Source: Colwellia sp.
GTDB taxonomy: Bacteria; Pseudomonadota; Gammaproteobacteria; Enterobacterales; Alteromonadaceae
Direction of reading: 5' to 3'
NCBI RefSeq assembly: GCF_013215345.1
Contig: NZ_JABSOV010000012.1
Coordinates: forward strand, 1-60,331
Length of the DNA stretch: 60,331 nt
Positions 46,186 through 57,628 of the stretch are shown in pieces (position 1 is the stretch's first letter; the number at the start of each line of letters is the position of its first letter). The position numbers and the translations under genes are program-made. Below the pieces are notes generated by a model. That model made no database searches. It worked only from the letters and a program-made list of their open reading frames with translations, and was not told the DNA's origin.

Positions 46186-47193
46186 CTATTGATGCTGATC
46201 TATATAACTTTGTGTTGCTATAGTTAGGCGTTGTTTTTCACTTTGAGAAATAAAACTCGCCTCAATGGCATTTAAAGTAAATTGGCCAATTTCAGTTTTA
46301 TTCATCGGCAGCGCATTATTTACCGCCAAAAAATTATCTGTCATATAACCACCAAAATAGGCGGGATCGTCAGAATTAATGGTGACACAAACCCCCTTTC
46401 GCAGCAGAGACACTATATTGTGCTGCTCCATACGCTCAAATACTTTTAGCTTAATATTAGAGAGTGGACAAACAGTTAGTGGAGTACGTTCGGTGACTAA
46501 CTGCTTTACTAACTCGTTATCGTCTGTACAACGAACGCCATGATCAATGCGAGTAATTTTTAGTAAATTTAATGCCTCATAGATATTACTTGCCGCCCCC
46601 TCTTCACCAGCATGGGCAACCGTTAAAAAACCTTGCTCAAGTGCTTGGTTAAAGACTCGCTCAAATTTACCCGCAGGGTTACCAATCTCGGTTGAATCAA
46701 GACCGACAGCAATAATTTTATCTTTATGAGTTTGTGCTTGCGCTAGGGTTTCAAATGCTGACACTTCATCTAAGTGGCGTAAGAAACACATAATTAGTTT
46801 ACTGCTAATATTTAATTCCGTTGCCGCTTTGACTAACGCCCGATGAATACCGTTAATCACAGTATCAAAGCTAATACCACGTTCGGTATGTGCTTGTGGG
46901 TCAAAAAACACTTCGGTATGTAAAACATTATCTTCTTTGCAGCGCAGTAAGTAGGCCCAAGTTAGCTCAAAAAAATCTTGCTCATGGATAAGTACATTGG
47001 CTCCTTGAAAGTAAATGTCTAAGAATGACTGCAGGTTATGGAAATTATAAGCATCCCTAACTTCAGTAACTGAATTAAAGGGTATATCAACCTTGTTGCG
47101 CTTTGCTAGCTCAAACATAAGCTCAGGCTCAAGTGTACCTTCAATATGAAGATGCAGTTCTACTTTAGGTAAGGATTGAATAAATTCTTTCAT
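46186..47193 (-). CDS. Adenine deaminase (adenosine deaminase family)
   Basis: The protein has 335 residues. Zinc-site His pair H14/H16 lies in KVELHLHIEG, catalytic HAGEEG at ~193, IDHGVR after it, and SDDPAYFGGY at ~274 with the late zinc Asp. The LPKVELHLHIEGTLEPE start is closer to the adenine-deaminase branch than to E. coli Add (LPLTDIHRHLDG), so free adenine may be the substrate; adenosine is the alternative. It converts the amino group to a carbonyl, giving hypoxanthine (or inosine). An adenine-class riboswitch lies in the leader, which fits either substrate. Confidence 0.92.
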   Translation of the reverse strand: MKEFIQSLPKVELHLHIEGTLEPELMFELAKRNKVDIPFNSVTEVRDAYNFHNLQSFLDIYFQGANVLIHEQDFFELTWAYLLRCKEDNVLHTEVFFDPQAHTERGISFDTVINGIHRALVKAATELNISSKLIMCFLRHLDEVSAFETLAQAQTHKDKIIAVGLDSTEIGNPAGKFERVFNQALEQGFLTVAHAGEEGAASNIYEALNLLKITRIDHGVRCTDDNELVKQLVTERTPLTVCPLSNIKLKVFERMEQHNIVSLLRKGVCVTINSDDPAYFGGYMTDNFLAVNNALPMNKTEIGQFTLNAIEASFISQSEKQRLTIATQSYIDQHQ

Positions 47194-47285
47194 GACTTAG
47201 TTCCCAATAATTAAAAAGTTCATTCAGTACTTTTCTGTGAATAAAGATTGTTCGTACCAAGAGAAAAGCACTAAAGCGCTAAACT

Positions 47286-47352
47286 CTTCGTAATCAGGAT
47301 TTATTGGTTCCTGGTAGAGACCCCCAATCCATATCATTGGGGTTATACGAAG
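47286..47352 (-). ncRNA. Purine riboswitch aptamer, adenine class
   Basis: Read on the minus strand, P1 is CTTCGTA/TACGAAG (7 bp), then TAA. P2 is CCCCAAT/ATTGGGG with loop GATATGG, the junction is GTCTCTACC and P3 is CAGGA/TCCTG. J3/1 reads GATTACG, giving U at the base-specificity position (C in guanine, U in adenine riboswitches). It closely resembles the Vibrio vulnificus add riboswitch. The aptamer ends 92 bases before the deaminase ATG. The leader between them has a ribosome site GGGAACTAAGTC and a short hairpin near 47266-47279. Confidence 0.95.
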
Positions 47353-47413
47353 GGAAAGCTGACCATTGCATCTAAAGCAACGACTAGCTTACTATTCGAT
47401 ATTGCCTCGTTTT

Positions 47414-47419
47414 ATTATA
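47414..47419 (-). promoter_or_regulatory. Possible -10 box for the riboswitch-deaminase transcript
   Basis: On the minus strand a perfect TATAAT lies ~60 bases upstream of the aptamer. No good -35 is found at 17 bases (GCCATT), so the call rests on the -10 and its position. Confidence 0.35.
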
Positions 47420-47553
47420 CAAGTCTAGACTAAAACAATGGCTAGGTAATTTTCCAGTTATGGAGTAATCACCACGGTTGCTCATTAAAAATTATTTGTG
47501 CCACAGCAGATGCTAACTCTACTCACCATATAAATACAAAAAGTCTAGACACA

Positions 47554-47593
47554 AAAAAACCTCTATCAATTTAACATTCAATAGAGGTTTTTT
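47554..47593 (-). terminator. Terminator behind ssb
   Basis: AAAAAACCTCTAT (47554-47566) and ATAGAGGTTTTTT (47581-47593) form a 13-bp stem with a 14-base loop. On the minus strand it ends with a T run, 78 bases after the ssb stop. Confidence 0.88.
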
Positions 47594-47670
47594 ATTTTAC
47601 TTAGGGTGTTAATTAATAAGGATAGCTTATGCCTTACTCATTAACTGCACACCAATAGTTTTATTTCAAA

Positions 47671-48348
47671 TTAGAACGGAATATCATCATCAAAATCAAT
47701 TGATGGTTCTTGTGGATTTACTTTTGGAGCTTGCTGCTTTTGCTGCCCTTGATTAGCAAAGCCGCCTTGTTGCGCTGGTGCTTGCTGTTGAGGAGCAAAA
47801 CCACCTTGTTGCGCTGGTGCTTGCTGTTGAGGAGCAAAACCACCTTGTTGCGCTGGCGCTTGTTGTTGAGGAGCAAAGCCACCTTGTTGTGCTGGCGCTT
47901 GTTGTTGAGAGAAACCACCAGACTGTTGTGGAGCTTGTTGCTGGAAGCCACCTTGCTGTTGCTGCCCTTGATTAGAGAAACCACCGCTCTGCCCTTGAGA
48001 CGATTTACCATCTAACATTTGCATTACGCCGTTGAAACCTTGTAATACGATTTCAGTAGTGTATTGCTCTTGACCTTGTTGATTGGTCCACTTACGTGTT
48101 TGTAAAGAGCCTTCAAGGTATACTTTTGAACCTTTTTTAAGGTACTCACCAGCAATTTCAGCTAGTTTGCCAAACATAACTACACGATGCCATTCTGTTT
48201 TTTCTTTTTGCTCACCAGTTTGTTTATCTTTCCATGAGTCTGACGTTGCTACAGTAATATTTGCTACTGCGCCGCCATTTGGCATAAAACGTACCTCAGG
48301 ATCTTTACCTAAGTTACCTACTATGATTACTTTATTTACACCCGCCAT
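47671..48348 (-). CDS. ssb: Single-stranded DNA-binding protein
   Basis: The protein has 225 residues. The OB-fold domain ([20 protein letters not shown], ...[15 protein letters not shown], ~1-110) is followed by a long Gln/Gly/Pro-rich linker and the conserved acidic tip (DFDDDIPF), which binds repair and replication proteins. The linker contains four exact-period copies of a 13-residue unit ([13 protein letters not shown]), making the protein longer than E. coli SSB (178). It stands alone between terminator and thioesterase gene. In many relatives ssb is next to uvrA; here uvrA is about 11 kb away. Confidence 0.97.
   Translation of the reverse strand: MAGVNKVIIVGNLGKDPEVRFMPNGGAVANITVATSDSWKDKQTGEQKEKTEWHRVVMFGKLAEIAGEYLKKGSKVYLEGSLQTRKWTNQQGQEQYTTEIVLQGFNGVMQMLDGKSSQGQSGGFSNQGQQQQGGFQQQAPQQSGGFSQQQAPAQQGGFAPQQQAPAQQGGFAPQQQAPAQQGGFAPQQQAPAQQGGFANQGQQKQQAPKVNPQEPSIDFDDDIPF
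47767..47922. repeat. 39-bp in-frame tandem repeat within ssb
   Basis: Units start at 47767, 47806, 47845 and 47884, with a few silent differences between copies. The 39-base period keeps the reading frame, so copy number can change without breaking the gene. Confidence 0.9.
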
Positions 48349-48656
48349 GAAAATATCCTATTAATTGAGCTATTAAGACATGTGCTGTTTCTTTATCTAT
48401 TCACATAGAAAGAAAATCTGTCTTTGAAATTTAGTTTTAGAGGGTAATTCTATAGTGAGCGGCGATCAAATTCGAGTGATTTTTTGTTAAACAGGCTATT
48501 TATTTTATTTTATTCTATTTTAGAAAACTCGTAGAAAATAGCTTAGTTATCACAGGGCAAAAACACTGCGCTGATCTTGCCGACTAATTAATTGTTATCA
48601 CAACGAATTAGCAGCAAAGTAATAAAGTTTGACTACGGAAAGTTGAACATTAGCAA
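48349..48656. other. Intergenic region upstream of ssb
   Basis: This is an AT-rich spacer with a TTTTA-repeat tract (about 48498-48525). The ssb promoter should lie here. I looked for a CTGT-N8-ACAG LexA box and did not find one. No ORF was accepted. Confidence 0.45.
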
Positions 48657-49061
48657 TCAAGATACGTTTAGATCTATCAAGTGTTCAGAGAGCTGTGCTC
48701 GAATATCATCGGATATTTTTTTCGAACTTTGTGCTTTATAATCAAAATTGACCATGGCGGCCGTACCCGATACACATTTTTCACCGTGTTGCCACAGCTC
48801 TTGATAAACATCAAACGAAGCGCCACCAATTCGACTAATGTAGCTTCTTATCTCTATTTCTTGACCATAAAAGAGTTGACCATGATAAGACACTTCTATT
48901 TTAGCAATAATAAGTTGCCATTTCTTTGGATCTAAATCAGGCGTAAAAAACTTAAAAATGGGTGCTCGTGCACCTTCAAACCAAATGGGCGGTTTAGTAT
49001 TATTTATGTGACCTAAAGCGTCGGTATCACTAAAGTGTGGCATCATTTTTTCACTGAACAT
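48657..49061 (-). CDS. Hotdog-fold acyl-CoA thioesterase (4HBT/YbgC-like)
   Basis: The protein has 134 residues. It has the 4HBT signature PHFSDTDALGHINN (~8-21), including the catalytic Asp, and FEIRSYISRIGGASFDV-type strands further on (approximate). It hydrolyses acyl-CoA thioesters; chain length and role are unknown. It is transcribed toward ssb but 308 bases away and probably separate. Confidence 0.85.
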   Translation of the reverse strand: MFSEKMMPHFSDTDALGHINNTKPPIWFEGARAPIFKFFTPDLDPKKWQLIIAKIEVSYHGQLFYGQEIEIRSYISRIGGASFDVYQELWQHGEKCVSGTAAMVNFDYKAQSSKKISDDIRAQLSEHLIDLNVS

Positions 49062-49184
49062 AATTAACCTTCAACTAATTTTTACTTTACTGTAACTCAA
49101 TTGATTACAGTGCATATTACTTTTTATATAAGATATAGTATCTTAACCATCTTTAGAAATACCATCAATATTAGAGATAAATAA

Positions 49185-50801
49185 ATGAATAAATCTTTAT
49201 CCTTACTTGGCTGTTTTTGTGCTTATCTAGCTATCACATTAGTCATCAATCTAGCCACTGCCACTGCTGCATTAGCCGCTGGTGATGCCAAAGCCCCAGA
49301 ACGTACCACGGGTGAAGGTCCCTATAAGCGACTTATTCTTCGTGGTGGTATTGTTATCAATGGCGAAGGTGCACCTGCACGTGGTCCCATGGATATTGTT
49401 ATTGAAAATGATCGCATTGTAAAAATCGTTAATGTTGGTAACCCAGGCGTACCTATCGCACCAACACGTCGACCTAAAGCTCGCCCTGGTGATAAAGAAA
49501 TTAACATTGAGGGTCAATATGTACTGCCTGGCTTTATTGATATGCATGGTCATATTGGCGGCAGTGCCGATAATATTCCAGCTGAGTATGTCTTTAAGCT
49601 CTGGCTAGCTCATGGTATTACCACAGTGCGTGAGCCGGGTACTTTTAATGGCATTGATTGGGTGATGGATCATGTAAAGCGCAGTGAAGAAAATACCATT
49701 GCCGCGCCACGCATTATGCCTTACTTTGTTTTTGGCTTAGGTTTAGATGAAAGCATAACGACGGTTAAACAAGCAAAAAAATGGGTGAAGTCTATTCCTA
49801 AAAAAGGCGCTAAAGGTATTAAGTTTTTTGGCGCCACCCCAGAGATAATGACAGCGGCACTTAACGAAGCTAAAGAACAGAGGCTAGGCAGTATGATGCA
49901 CCATGCCCAACTTGACGTAACCAATATGAACGTACTTGATTCAGCCCGTTTAGGTCTAACCTCTATGGAACATTGGTATGGTTTGCCTGAAGCATTATTT
50001 GAGCATCAGCATATTCAAAATTACTCACCTGATTATAATTATAATAATGAGCAACATAGGTTTGCTGAAGCCGGCCGATTATGGCAACAAGCAGCAAAAC
50101 AAAACAGCGAAAAATGGTTAAGCGTGCGTGATGAATTACTCAGTTTAGATTTAACCTTAAACCCAACATTTACTATTTATGAGGCAAATCGTGACTTAAT
50201 GCGTGATATGAATGCCGAATGGCATAAAGAATATACCCTGCCTACCTTATGGGACTTCTTCCAGCCTAGCCGTAATGCTCATGGCTCGTATTGGTTTGAT
50301 TGGACCACGGATGATGAAATTGCTTGGAAGAAAAACTACCAACAATGGATGAGCTTTGTAAACGATTATAAAAATCATGGTGGTCGAGTAACCGTAGGCT
50401 CAGACTCTGGCTATATCTTTAAAATATATGGCTTTAGTTATATTCGAGAATTAGAGTTACTGCGAGAAGCCGGTTTTAATGCCCTCGAAGTTATTCAAGC
50501 AGCAACCATTAATGGCGCTGAAGCGCTTGGCATGGCGGATGAAATTGGCTCTATCCGTGTAGGTAAAAAGGCAGACTTAGTGATAGTTGGTGAGAATCCA
50601 TTACGTAACTTTAAAGTACTTTATGGTACGGGCCACTTTCGCCTAGACGAAAACAATAAATCCATCCGTGCAGGTGGCGTTAATTACACGGTAAAAGACG
50701 GTATTGTTTATGATGCCAAGTTACTCCTCAAACAAGTAAAAACAATGGTTGAAGACGCTAAAATAAAGAAAATTGATAGCATTAAGCAAGCGAAAAGCTA
50801 A
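49185..50801 (+). CDS. Secreted amidohydrolase-family metal enzyme
   Basis: The protein has 538 residues. A signal peptide (LLGCFCAYLAITLVINLATA) is followed by a small beta domain and the TIM-barrel amidohydrolase fold: DMHGHIGG (~123, HxH metal pair), EPGTFNG, the carrier-Lys region KGIKFFG, MMHHAQLD, TSMEHWYG and VGSDSGY with the catalytic Asp. The C-terminus returns to the beta domain (GSIRVGKKADLVIVGENPL). It resembles imidazolonepropionase/dipeptidase-like members; the substrate is not known. The gene stands alone. Confidence 0.9.
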   Translation: MNKSLSLLGCFCAYLAITLVINLATATAALAAGDAKAPERTTGEGPYKRLILRGGIVINGEGAPARGPMDIVIENDRIVKIVNVGNPGVPIAPTRRPKARPGDKEINIEGQYVLPGFIDMHGHIGGSADNIPAEYVFKLWLAHGITTVREPGTFNGIDWVMDHVKRSEENTIAAPRIMPYFVFGLGLDESITTVKQAKKWVKSIPKKGAKGIKFFGATPEIMTAALNEAKEQRLGSMMHHAQLDVTNMNVLDSARLGLTSMEHWYGLPEALFEHQHIQNYSPDYNYNNEQHRFAEAGRLWQQAAKQNSEKWLSVRDELLSLDLTLNPTFTIYEANRDLMRDMNAEWHKEYTLPTLWDFFQPSRNAHGSYWFDWTTDDEIAWKKNYQQWMSFVNDYKNHGGRVTVGSDSGYIFKIYGFSYIRELELLREAGFNALEVIQAATINGAEALGMADEIGSIRVGKKADLVIVGENPLRNFKVLYGTGHFRLDENNKSIRAGGVNYTVKDGIVYDAKLLLKQVKTMVEDAKIKKIDSIKQAKS

Positions 50802-50863
50802 ATAAGCTCAGCGAAGGTTAAGCAACTTCATCCAGTAGAGCTATAGTTAAATGAGTGATATAT

Positions 50864-51126
50864 ATACCCATGTTACTTCTATGTGCAGAATTCAGCTGGA
50901 ATTAGAAACGCTTTAGACAAGGTTTTTGTTGAAGATAATGGTTGTTCCCTTATCGAAATTAATAACGCAGTATAAATCGTTTCGAAACCAGTCCGACGGA
51001 GATGACTGAGCAAATCACGCTCTTCGGTGCATATTTTTTTAAGGGGGTACCATTAATAAAAAAAGGCACCTTGATCATGAATCGCTCAGGTATCCTGAAA
51101 CTCGCATATCGAAGTATCATGGGTAT
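50864..51126. mobile_element. MITE-like element, copy 1 (263 bp)
   Basis: The left end (50864-50895, ATACCCATGTTACTTC...) matches the reverse complement of the right end (51095-51126, ATACCCATGATACTTC...) at about 26 of 32 positions. The core GATAATGGTTGTTCCCTTAT is shared with the element at 59061-59324 at the same offset (~70 bases). It has no ORF. It ends 37 bases before the Omp85-like gene, so it may carry that gene's promoter. Confidence 0.75.
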
Positions 51127-51163
51127 CAAAATATTACTCATTTAACCTTAACTCAGGTACGCG

Positions 51164-52990
51164 ATGCAGTTTTTATTAGCAGCTATAAAAAAAATAAAAA
51201 AATGTAATGTCATATCGCCAACCCCCATAAAAAACATTTCACTTATTTGGCGAGATAAGACAATAACTAGACTGCCGTCCTTACTAGTGGTCGGCTTACT
51301 AGTTGCTACTTTCTGTAGCCTTGACTCTGCCGCCAATCAAACAGTTAAACAAGTAAATACCTCCTCCAGCATTGCTAATCTCACCCATGATGATTCAGCC
51401 AGTAAACAAGCTTATAACAAGGTTTCGATTGAACCCTCAAACGAAAATATATTGTGTGATACCAACCAACCCAAAGTGATATTCAAGCCGCAAACTATCT
51501 TTGATGAAAGTGAAGAAGGTATAACTTTTTTACATCGCTGGGCCAATGCTATTCACATTGATACAAAAATTTACACCCTAGAAAATGAAGCCAGCTTTTT
51601 TGTTAATAAGTGCATAAAAACCTTTGCTGATATGGCCGAGCTTGAGCGCCATTTACGTAGCAGGAAATACTTAAGGGATGCCGAAGTCACTAGTGATGAA
51701 AATGTTAAAAATATAACAGTAACCACGTGGGACAACTGGTCACTGATGCCAACGGTAAGTTTCGGTCGTAAAGGTGGTATAAACACTTACAGTTTTGGTA
51801 TTAAGGAGCGTAATTTACTCGGTTTAGGTATAGACACTGAAATTGAAGCGTACAAAAACACCCAGCGCTCTGGCTACAAGTTACAGGCTACCGTGCCGCT
51901 TTTTCAAAAACAAAACACTGAGGTTAAATTACGATTTGCTGATAATGACGATGGCCAACAAACTAGCTTATTTTTACATAAAATGTTTGCCAGTTTTCAT
52001 ACCAAAACGGCTTATAATATCGGCTTTAATGAAGAGTCCCGTAACGATACACTTTTCCAAAACGGTCAAGATCAGAGTATTTATGGTCATGATATTAGTT
52101 ACCTAGAAGCCAGCTATGCTTGGTTAAACTTTAATAGTGATAGCCGTTTACTGAGATACCGGGTTGGCATAACACAAGATAAAGATACTTTTTCAGCGCT
52201 GTCGGATCTGGATAGTAGTGACTTAACCAGCCCGCCACTAACCAATATTCGTCCTACGGATAGGGATTTACTCTACCCCTGGTTTGCTTTTGAATATATT
52301 GAAAAGGACTTTAGAGAATTAACCAACGTTCACTTGATCACCCAAATAGAAGACTTTAATCATGGCTGGCAGCTTAACTCTCGTCTAGGTATAGGCAATG
52401 GTAATAAAGAAAACGCAGCGTGGACGGTATGGAAAATGCGGGTGAAAAAAGGTTTTAATCTATATAACAATGCCTTGCTATTACTTGACTTTGCACTGGC
52501 GAATGATATTTATCAACATAAAGATAGTCGTTTATGGGTAAAGTTAACAGCGGAATATTTTTATCAGCTAAATAAAAGCTGGGGATTTTATTTAAGTAAT
52601 GCCAATGTTACCAGTAAAAATCAGTACCTAGACCAGCCAGTAACCATGGGCGGAAATACCGGTTTACGTGGCTTTCCTTTACAATATCAACATGGACAAA
52701 GTAGTATTAAAGTCACTTCTGAAATCAGATACTATCCACAAGTAAATCTATTCAAACTCTTTGATATAGCCGGTGTTGCTTTTGTTGATGCGGGTCGAAC
52801 GTATGGAGAGTCGACCGTTAAAAACATAGAACATGGTTGGCTAGGCTCTGCAGGCTTAGGTTTGCGCTTGCACTCCCCTCACTCCGGTGGCAACCACCCT
52901 ATTATTCATATCGACTTTGCTTTCCCGCAAAGTGATAATCCTGATATTAATAGCTTTGAAATAAGAGTGCAGGCCAAGAAATCTTTTTAA
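51164..52990 (+). CDS. Omp85/BamA-superfamily outer-membrane protein
   Basis: The protein has 608 residues. It has an unusually long basic N-terminus before a hydrophobic signal (LPSLLVVGLLVATFCSLDSA, ~38-57). A POTRA-like part (FADMAELERHLRSRKYLRDA...ITVTTWDNW, ~145-185) is followed by a C-terminal beta-barrel with the surface-antigen motif MGGNTGLRGFPLQYQHG and IDFAFPQ, ending in aromatic SF. The GLRGF stretch is the VRGF/Y-like motif of the superfamily. The role (protein insertion or secretion) is not known. No partner gene is adjacent; a MITE-like element lies directly upstream. Confidence 0.82.
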   Translation: MQFLLAAIKKIKKCNVISPTPIKNISLIWRDKTITRLPSLLVVGLLVATFCSLDSAANQTVKQVNTSSSIANLTHDDSASKQAYNKVSIEPSNENILCDTNQPKVIFKPQTIFDESEEGITFLHRWANAIHIDTKIYTLENEASFFVNKCIKTFADMAELERHLRSRKYLRDAEVTSDENVKNITVTTWDNWSLMPTVSFGRKGGINTYSFGIKERNLLGLGIDTEIEAYKNTQRSGYKLQATVPLFQKQNTEVKLRFADNDDGQQTSLFLHKMFASFHTKTAYNIGFNEESRNDTLFQNGQDQSIYGHDISYLEASYAWLNFNSDSRLLRYRVGITQDKDTFSALSDLDSSDLTSPPLTNIRPTDRDLLYPWFAFEYIEKDFRELTNVHLITQIEDFNHGWQLNSRLGIGNGNKENAAWTVWKMRVKKGFNLYNNALLLLDFALANDIYQHKDSRLWVKLTAEYFYQLNKSWGFYLSNANVTSKNQYLDQPVTMGGNTGLRGFPLQYQHGQSSIKVTSEIRYYPQVNLFKLFDIAGVAFVDAGRTYGESTVKNIEHGWLGSAGLGLRLHSPHSGGNHPIIHIDFAFPQSDNPDINSFEIRVQAKKSF

Positions 52991-53062
52991 GGGTTTTAAC
53001 ATTCAATAGATTTGTTAGGGCACCTAATTTCTCATTACAGTATTTCACTGTAATCAATAGTA

Positions 53063-54391
53063 CTAAAGGAATCGTTTTAAAACCCTATCAATTTGCGCAA
53101 CACGTATTTTTTTCAATAATTTCTGCGGTTTTTCCGGGTAGTCATCAACTGATTCAATATCTGAATAATGCACTATTTTAGTGGTATCCACTAAAATACC
53201 CAGTAATTCATCATTGGTTTTTTGTAAAAGCTGCTTACCGGCATCATCGACAAGTAAACCATTTTCTAGATCCAGTGCCCAAGCACGCGGGTTTAAATTA
53301 CTGCCAGTAATTAAATGGTAGCGATCATCAACACGTAAACCTTTAAGGTGAAAACTATTATCTTTATCTTTCCACAAATGAATATTCAATAAGCCTTGGT
53401 CGATAAAACTTTGGTAACGCTTAACAAAACGCTTTAATAGCATTTCATAAACGTAAGGAATGATACCGATGGTGCTAAAGTCTTCATCATTACTAATAAA
53501 AAAATCATTCGCTGTTTTATCGCCAACAACCACAGTGATTTTAACACCACGTTTTAATGCTTTAATAACATCTCGAGCAAGGGCATGAGGTAGATTAAAA
53601 TACGGCGTGAAAAGCACTATGTTATTGTCAGCTTGTTGCACTAAATGACGGGTAGCTTGGTTAAGCTGATTTTTACGGCGACCAAAGCCTACTAGCGGAG
53701 TAATAAAGGTTTTATCACTGACTAGCTTGGACTGACTATTACTTTGCTGCTGAGCAACAATGTAGTGAGACTTTCTTAATCGGGCTTTTAACGTCGCAAG
53801 ATTTCTCTTTTGCTCTATGGCATCAGGTAACCATGCTTGATTAAGCAAAGGCGCCAGACCTGAGTCAATAAAGGTATCCGTTAAGTAATGACAAAAACTT
53901 TCAGCTAATTCAGGACTATTAATAGTACAGTAACGGTCTAAACGATATCGTTCACCTTGGTGTAAGTAAATATCGTTAATACTTGCACCTGTATAGAAAA
54001 GCTTATCATCGAAGACCATGCCTTTCAGGTGTAAAACGCCAAAGACTTCTTTACGCTTAACCGCCACACCATAAATGTTGACCGTTTGTGAGTAGTCTTG
54101 CGCTAACTGTAAATACAGAGCACGGTTACCTAAGCTCTCTTTTTCACCTATTAAGCCACGTTGACCACGGTTAAAGTCGACAAAGATATTAATATCTAGC
54201 TCGGGGAAGTTTGCTTTAGCTTGGTATAACGCATGGAGGATTTCCCGACCTGCGTCATCATCTTGTAAATACAAAGCAGTAATGAAGATACGCTGACGCG
54301 CCCCCTCAATTAATAATAATAACTGCTGCTTATATTCTTTAGGGGTGGTAAGAAATTCAATATCACCGCCATCGACAATTATATTTTGCAC
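53063..54391 (-). CDS. pssA: CDP-diacylglycerol-serine O-phosphatidyltransferase (PssA, PLD type)
   Basis: The protein has 442 residues, close to E. coli PssA (451). It has two HxKxxxxD motifs of the phospholipase D superfamily: HLKGMVFDD (~130) and HLKGLRVDD (~350), the latter followed by TGSNLNPRAWALDLENGLL. It makes phosphatidylserine from CDP-diacylglycerol and serine at the inner face of the membrane, the committed step to phosphatidylethanolamine. It is a single gene, converging with the Omp85-like gene. Confidence 0.95.
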   Translation of the reverse strand: MQNIIVDGGDIEFLTTPKEYKQQLLLLIEGARQRIFITALYLQDDDAGREILHALYQAKANFPELDINIFVDFNRGQRGLIGEKESLGNRALYLQLAQDYSQTVNIYGVAVKRKEVFGVLHLKGMVFDDKLFYTGASINDIYLHQGERYRLDRYCTINSPELAESFCHYLTDTFIDSGLAPLLNQAWLPDAIEQKRNLATLKARLRKSHYIVAQQQSNSQSKLVSDKTFITPLVGFGRRKNQLNQATRHLVQQADNNIVLFTPYFNLPHALARDVIKALKRGVKITVVVGDKTANDFFISNDEDFSTIGIIPYVYEMLLKRFVKRYQSFIDQGLLNIHLWKDKDNSFHLKGLRVDDRYHLITGSNLNPRAWALDLENGLLVDDAGKQLLQKTNDELLGILVDTTKIVHYSDIESVDDYPEKPQKLLKKIRVAQIDRVLKRFL

Positions 54392-54506
54392 TGTGCTCTA
54401 TCTAAAAAAAATTAATTCGCGACAGTATATCAATAATAAACCGAAGAAATATAGGCTTTTTCTTCGGTTAACTATTGATATCTCGATAGATAGGCTCAAA
54501 TAACGC

Positions 54507-56561
<2,055 letters not shown>

Positions 56562-56737
56562 CTATTGGTCGTACCAGTTAATTTAGATACATAATTTACT
56601 GACATTTAGATAAAAACACAAGTTATGGTAAAATATTCGGGTTAACATTACCTAAAAATAGAGCCATGGTAGTTACTCAACTAAGTAGTTATCAGTTACT
56701 GACTAAAACATCTAAAATAGCGATAGAATAAAATTTT

Positions 56738-57223
56738 ATGCCCAATAAAAAACAGTTAATTGATCTTATTGTCACGGCATTAGCAAAAGAGCTTAAACAA
56801 GCTATTGATGCTGCCAATGAAGCACATGCCGCTGCGGTTGATGACCAAAGTGTCGCAGAAACACAGTATGACACGCTAGCGATAGAAGCGAGTTACTTAG
56901 CTGAAGGACTATCTAAGCGAGTGAATGAATTTCAGCATGCCATTGATGCCTATACCGCACTAGAGATCCTTGAGTTCGATGTTGATAGTTATATCGCCCT
57001 TGGGGCATTAGTACAGTTATCAGCAGATAAGCAAGCCAAGCATTGGTTTTTTCTTGGCCCTGCCGCAGGTGGCTTTCGCTTTCAGTTAGCTGAGCAAAAC
57101 ATCACGGTAGTTACACCCCAATCCCCTATGGGCATGGCATTACTTGGCAAACAACAAGATGATGATATAACAATGATGCTTGGCGTCAATAAGCTAGAAG
57201 ATTACATTGCTGCACTCAAATAA
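56738..57223 (+). CDS. GreA/GreB-family C-terminal domain protein
   Basis: The protein has 161 residues. An N-terminal helical part (KKQLIDLIVTALAKELKQAI) is followed by the Gre C-terminal domain, marked by VVTPQSPMGMALLGKQQDDD (~127-146). True GreA/B have an N-terminal coiled coil whose tip acidic residues act in RNA polymerase; here the helical part is longer and different, so it may compete for the secondary channel or do something else. The gene stands alone. Confidence 0.8.
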   Translation: MPNKKQLIDLIVTALAKELKQAIDAANEAHAAAVDDQSVAETQYDTLAIEASYLAEGLSKRVNEFQHAIDAYTALEILEFDVDSYIALGALVQLSADKQAKHWFFLGPAAGGFRFQLAEQNITVVTPQSPMGMALLGKQQDDDITMMLGVNKLEDYIAALK

Positions 57224-57257
57224 GGCTAACTAAATACGCTACTTGAGCAAAGCTAAG

Positions 57258-57473
57258 TTAGCTTGACGCTATTTTAAAGCCTATTTTCAAAGTGACTTGA
57301 TAATGGCCAACAGCACCATTAACTATATGACCACGGGTTTCTGTGACCTCAAACCAATCCATATTTTTGATAGTTTTATTACACTCAGCCAAGGCATTTC
57401 CTATGGCATCTTCGATACTAGTTTTAGATGAACCAACCATTTCAATTTTTTTGTAAGTGTGATGATTAGACAT
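57258..57473 (-). CDS. Dodecin (flavin-binding, small)
   Basis: The ATG at 57473 is chosen (71 residues); a GTG 3 codons upstream is possible. Dodecin marks are YKKIEMVGSSKTSIEDAIGN near the N-terminus, the aromatic WFEV (~38-41) and GHYQVTLKIGF at the C-terminus. Dodecins form hollow dodecamers that store or buffer flavins. It is separated from the upstream MFS gene by a terminator. Confidence 0.9.
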   Translation of the reverse strand: MSNHHTYKKIEMVGSSKTSIEDAIGNALAECNKTIKNMDWFEVTETRGHIVNGAVGHYQVTLKIGFKIASS

Positions 57474-57546
57474 GTTAGTCACGCGCTAAATAAGGGGTAA
57501 GGTAACCCTTAGTTTAGCGCGATTTTTCTAGTTTGCTTTATCCAAA

Positions 57547-57584
57547 AAAAATCCCTCAACTAAATTTAATAGTGAGGGATTTTT
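57547..57584 (-). terminator. Terminator of the YajR-like gene
   Basis: AAAAATCCCTCA (57547-57558) pairs with TGAGGGATTTTT (57573-57584), a 12-bp perfect stem. On the minus strand it ends in a T run between the MFS and dodecin genes. Confidence 0.88.
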
Positions 57585-57628
57585 ATTACGCATTACACGC
57601 TAACTTACAATAAGAGTAGTTTAAGTCT

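Noticed and set aside
47710-48015. Long frames on both strands across the ssb repeat
   Set aside because: They are by-products of the in-frame 39-bp repeat, which keeps all frames open.
50892-51141. Short frames inside the 50864-51126 element
   Set aside because: They do not correspond to a transposase or any family and are not kept in the second copy of the element.
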